Source: Candidatus Omnitrophota bacterium (GTDB lineage Bacteria; Omnitrophota; Gorgyraeia; Gygaellales; JAQTUX01). From it: DNA of 64,000 nucleotides. Both the position numbers and the translations under genes were made by a program. The notes under the pieces are model-generated. The model did no database searches and was not told where the DNA came from. It was given only the letters and a program-made list of their open reading frames with translations. Positions 62,139-64,000 of the stretch are shown piece after piece (the first letter of the stretch is position 1; the number at the start of each line of letters is the position of its first letter). The stretch is taken from NCBI GenBank assembly GCA_028707125.1, contig JAQTUX010000001.1:837950-901949 (forward strand), in the 5' to 3' direction.

Positions 62139-63838
62139 CAACGCTTAAAGACAGGTTGATACAGGTGTTGATAGAGTCCAAGGCCGTGGCAAAACAGCAG
62201 ATAGACAGGGTGCTGGATATCCATAAAAAGGAAGGAAAGCCGTTAAAGAAGGTATTGATAGACGAGGGCATCATAAGCGAAGAGGACTTATTGCTGATCC
62301 TCTCGCGCCAGCTGTTTATCCCTACGATACACCTGAGCAGATACAGGATCGATTCTTCGCTGGTTTCCGTCGTGCCTGAACGCCTCGCGCGCCAGTATCG
62401 GCTTATACCCATCTCCAGGATCGGCAATACGATGACAGTCGCCATGTCCGACCCGCTGAATGTGTTCGCGCTGGATGACCTGAAGGCGTTGACCGGCATG
62501 CAGATCGACGTGGTGATCTCATCGGAGCCGGATATTTTGCGCGCCATAGACGCGCAGTACCACCGGCCCTCCGGAGAAATGGCGGATATAATAAAAGGCG
62601 GGTATGCCGGAGATGCGGGCGCGGAGGGGACGGGAGAAGGGGAGGGCACCATTGAATTAGGGGAATTGCTTGAGGCAAGCCGCCTGCCGCCGATAGTAAA
62701 ATTAGTTGAATTTGTCTTAAGCGACGCGTTAAAGAAGCGTTCTTCAGATATTCATTTTGAACCGGAGGAGGATTGCCTCAGGGTGAGATACCGCATTGAC
62801 GGCCTGCTCCATGACATATTCAGGGTCCCCAAAAAAAATCAGAACGCCGTGCTCGCCCGGCTTAAGATCGTTTCCATGCTTGATATAACCGAATCACGCC
62901 TGCCTCAGGACGGCAGGTTTAAAGTCAGGTTCACGAATAAAGAGGTTGATTTCCGGGTCTCCGCCCTGCCGACCGCGTTCGGCCAGAAGTTTGTGCTCAG
63001 GGCCCTGGATAAGACCAATCTTTCCATAGGCCTTGATGAATTGGGGTTTTCCCCCGAGCCGCTGAGGTTGTTCAGAGAGGCGGTCTCCAGGCCATACGGC
63101 ATGATCCTGATCACGGGCCCTACCGGAAGCGGCAAATCCACAACCTTGTATTCCATATTGAATCAGTTGAATACCATAGAGAGAAACATAGTCACCATTG
63201 AAGACCCGGTGGAATATCAGATAGAAGGCATCACGCAGGTGCAGGCAAACCCCGACATAGGGCTTAATTTCGCTTCGGGTTTAAGGGCTATCCTAAGGCA
63301 GAGCCCCGATACGATAATGGTGGGCGAGATCAGGGACTCCGAAACGCTTGATATCGCCATAAAGGCCTCATTGACCGGCCAGATGGTTTTCTCCACGCTG
63401 CATACAAACGATTCGGTATCCAGCATAACGCGCATGATAGATATGGGCATTGAGGCGTTCCTTGTGGCCTCCAGCGTGATCATGGTCTGCGCCCAGCGCC
63501 TATGCAGGAAAATATGCGATTACTGCAAAGAGGAACAGAAGATACCCGGGGACCTGCTCGCGCGGATGAAGATCGACGCGAAGACTGTATTTTACAAAGG
63601 CAAGGGTTGTAATAATTGCAATGATACGGGATTTTATGGTAGAATGGGCGTATTGGAAGTGCTTATGATTGACGACGCGGTAAGAGAGATGATAATAAGG
63701 CGCGTGCCCACGGATGAGATAAGGAAATACGCGATAGATAAGATGGGGATGAAGACATTAAGGGATGACGCGTTATTAAAGGTGAAGAACGGGTTGACTA
63801 CATTGGATGAAGCGCTGCGCATAACTTCAGAGGAATGA
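62135..63838 (+). CDS. pilB: Type IV pilus / type II secretion ATPase, PilB/GspE family (2)
   Basis: A 567-aa paralogue of the preceding ATPase with the same plan: N domain (about 1-145) ending in a Gly/Glu-rich linker (GDAGAEGTGEGEG), GPTGSGKS at 328-335, EDPVEYQIEG, GEIRDSETLDIA, and the zinc motif CDYCKEEQ with CNNCNDTGFYGR. Divergence from copy 1 is spread along the whole protein. The pair could serve different pilus or secretion systems, or form a hetero-hexamer. The response regulator starts after one base. Confidence 0.92.
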   Translation: MTTLKDRLIQVLIESKAVAKQQIDRVLDIHKKEGKPLKKVLIDEGIISEEDLLLILSRQLFIPTIHLSRYRIDSSLVSVVPERLARQYRLIPISRIGNTMTVAMSDPLNVFALDDLKALTGMQIDVVISSEPDILRAIDAQYHRPSGEMADIIKGGYAGDAGAEGTGEGEGTIELGELLEASRLPPIVKLVEFVLSDALKKRSSDIHFEPEEDCLRVRYRIDGLLHDIFRVPKKNQNAVLARLKIVSMLDITESRLPQDGRFKVRFTNKEVDFRVSALPTAFGQKFVLRALDKTNLSIGLDELGFSPEPLRLFREAVSRPYGMILITGPTGSGKSTTLYSILNQLNTIERNIVTIEDPVEYQIEGITQVQANPDIGLNFASGLRAILRQSPDTIMVGEIRDSETLDIAIKASLTGQMVFSTLHTNDSVSSITRMIDMGIEAFLVASSVIMVCAQRLCRKICDYCKEEQKIPGDLLARMKIDAKTVFYKGKGCNNCNDTGFYGRMGVLEVLMIDDAVREMIIRRVPTDEIRKYAIDKMGMKTLRDDALLKVKNGLTTLDEALRITSEE

Positions 63839-63839
63839 T

Positions 63840-64000
63840 ATGACAGAGGGTAAAATACTGATAGTGGATAACGACAGGGTATTTATGAATTACATCAGGG
63901 ATATGCTTTCCGGCAAGGGCTACGATGTTGATACGGCGGACAGGGCCGAAGAGGCGGTCAATAAGATCAAGTTAGAGACCTTCAATCTGGCGATAATCAA
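63840..64000 (+). CDS. Response regulator receiver domain (partial, runs off window)
   Basis: The visible 53 codons from ATG 63840 read as the start of a receiver domain: GKILIVDNDRVFMNYI, with the acidic pocket residues (DND), then MLSGKGYDVDTADRAEEAV and LAII just before the expected phospho-Asp. The output domain lies outside the window. It sits directly behind the ATPase genes, so it may regulate pilus or secretion function. Confidence 0.75.
   Translation, partial: MTEGKILIVDNDRVFMNYIRDMLSGKGYDVDTADRAEEAVNKIKLETFNLAII

Overview
This 64 kb window is a bacterial chromosome segment that is almost entirely coding. It is built from tightly packed, mostly co-directional (+) housekeeping operons, many joined by ATGA, TAATG or longer overlaps. 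Gene content points to a rod-shaped, peptidoglycan-synthesising, diderm-like bacterium: a dcw cluster with a meso-DAP-type MurE (DNPR motif), mreBCD-mrdA-rodA, lipoprotein processing, and type IV pilus/type II secretion ATPases. Gene order and the intergenic repeat style resemble uncultured Omnitrophota (PVC superphylum). That assignment is an inference from gene style, not from a marker-gene tree.

Layout. (1) 0-6.4 kb: ftsK, a RodZ-like gene, rimO, pgsA and pgpA on +, meeting thpR and pncC (CinA C-terminal domain) on -. (2) 6.4-11.4 kb: a divergent promoter, an FMN riboswitch with an intrinsic terminator, then ribBA-ribH-nusB-PHP-ribD-ribE. (3) 11.4-20 kb: tRNA-Pro(CGG), acylphosphatase, ligA, a small lipoprotein, an MBL hydrolase, xerD-like, cca-like, rbfA, nrnA, truB, ribF. 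(4) 20-36.9 kb: a complete dcw run from mraZ, with its own promoter and MraZ-type boxes, through rsmH, ftsL-like, ftsI, murE, murF, mraY, murD, ftsW, murG, a zinc-peptidase lipoprotein, murC, murB, ddl, ftsQ, ftsA. (5) 36.9-41.2 kb: an accessory island sits exactly where ftsZ would be expected, between ftsA and yggS. It holds a Y1 (HUH) transposase with its hairpins, several families of structured repeats, an A+T-rich cassette of four small HTH proteins around a 299-aa winged-helix/nuclease-like protein, and an MNT/HEPN toxin-antitoxin pair bracketed by two near-identical 230-bp repeats. (6) 41.2-48 kb: yggS-proC-mtaP-ileS-traR/dksA-lspA-lgt, the usual downstream partners of a dcw cluster. (7) 48-50.8 kb: a repeat-rich gap with an A+T-rich lipoprotein gene, then rluD and a coiled-coil membrane protein. 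(8) 50.8-59 kb: aroA, then the rod-shape operon mreB-mreC-mreD-mrdA-rodA and a B12-binding radical SAM gene. (9) 59-64 kb: a degenerate GGDEF protein, a free-standing GspE N-terminal domain protein, two full PilB/GspE ATPases, and the start of a response regulator.

The housekeeping genes form coherent pathways: riboflavin/FMN/FAD synthesis under FMN control, peptidoglycan precursor synthesis and septation, and elongasome function. The most unusual content is in the 36.9-41.2 kb island: ftsZ is absent from its syntenic place, a multi-HTH cassette is flanked by 13-bp inverted repeats, and a mobile structured element (copies at 37.4 and 48.8 kb) shows compensatory base changes in its terminal stem. 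Small hairpins matching sequence inside the transposase gene also supply the end of ribD.
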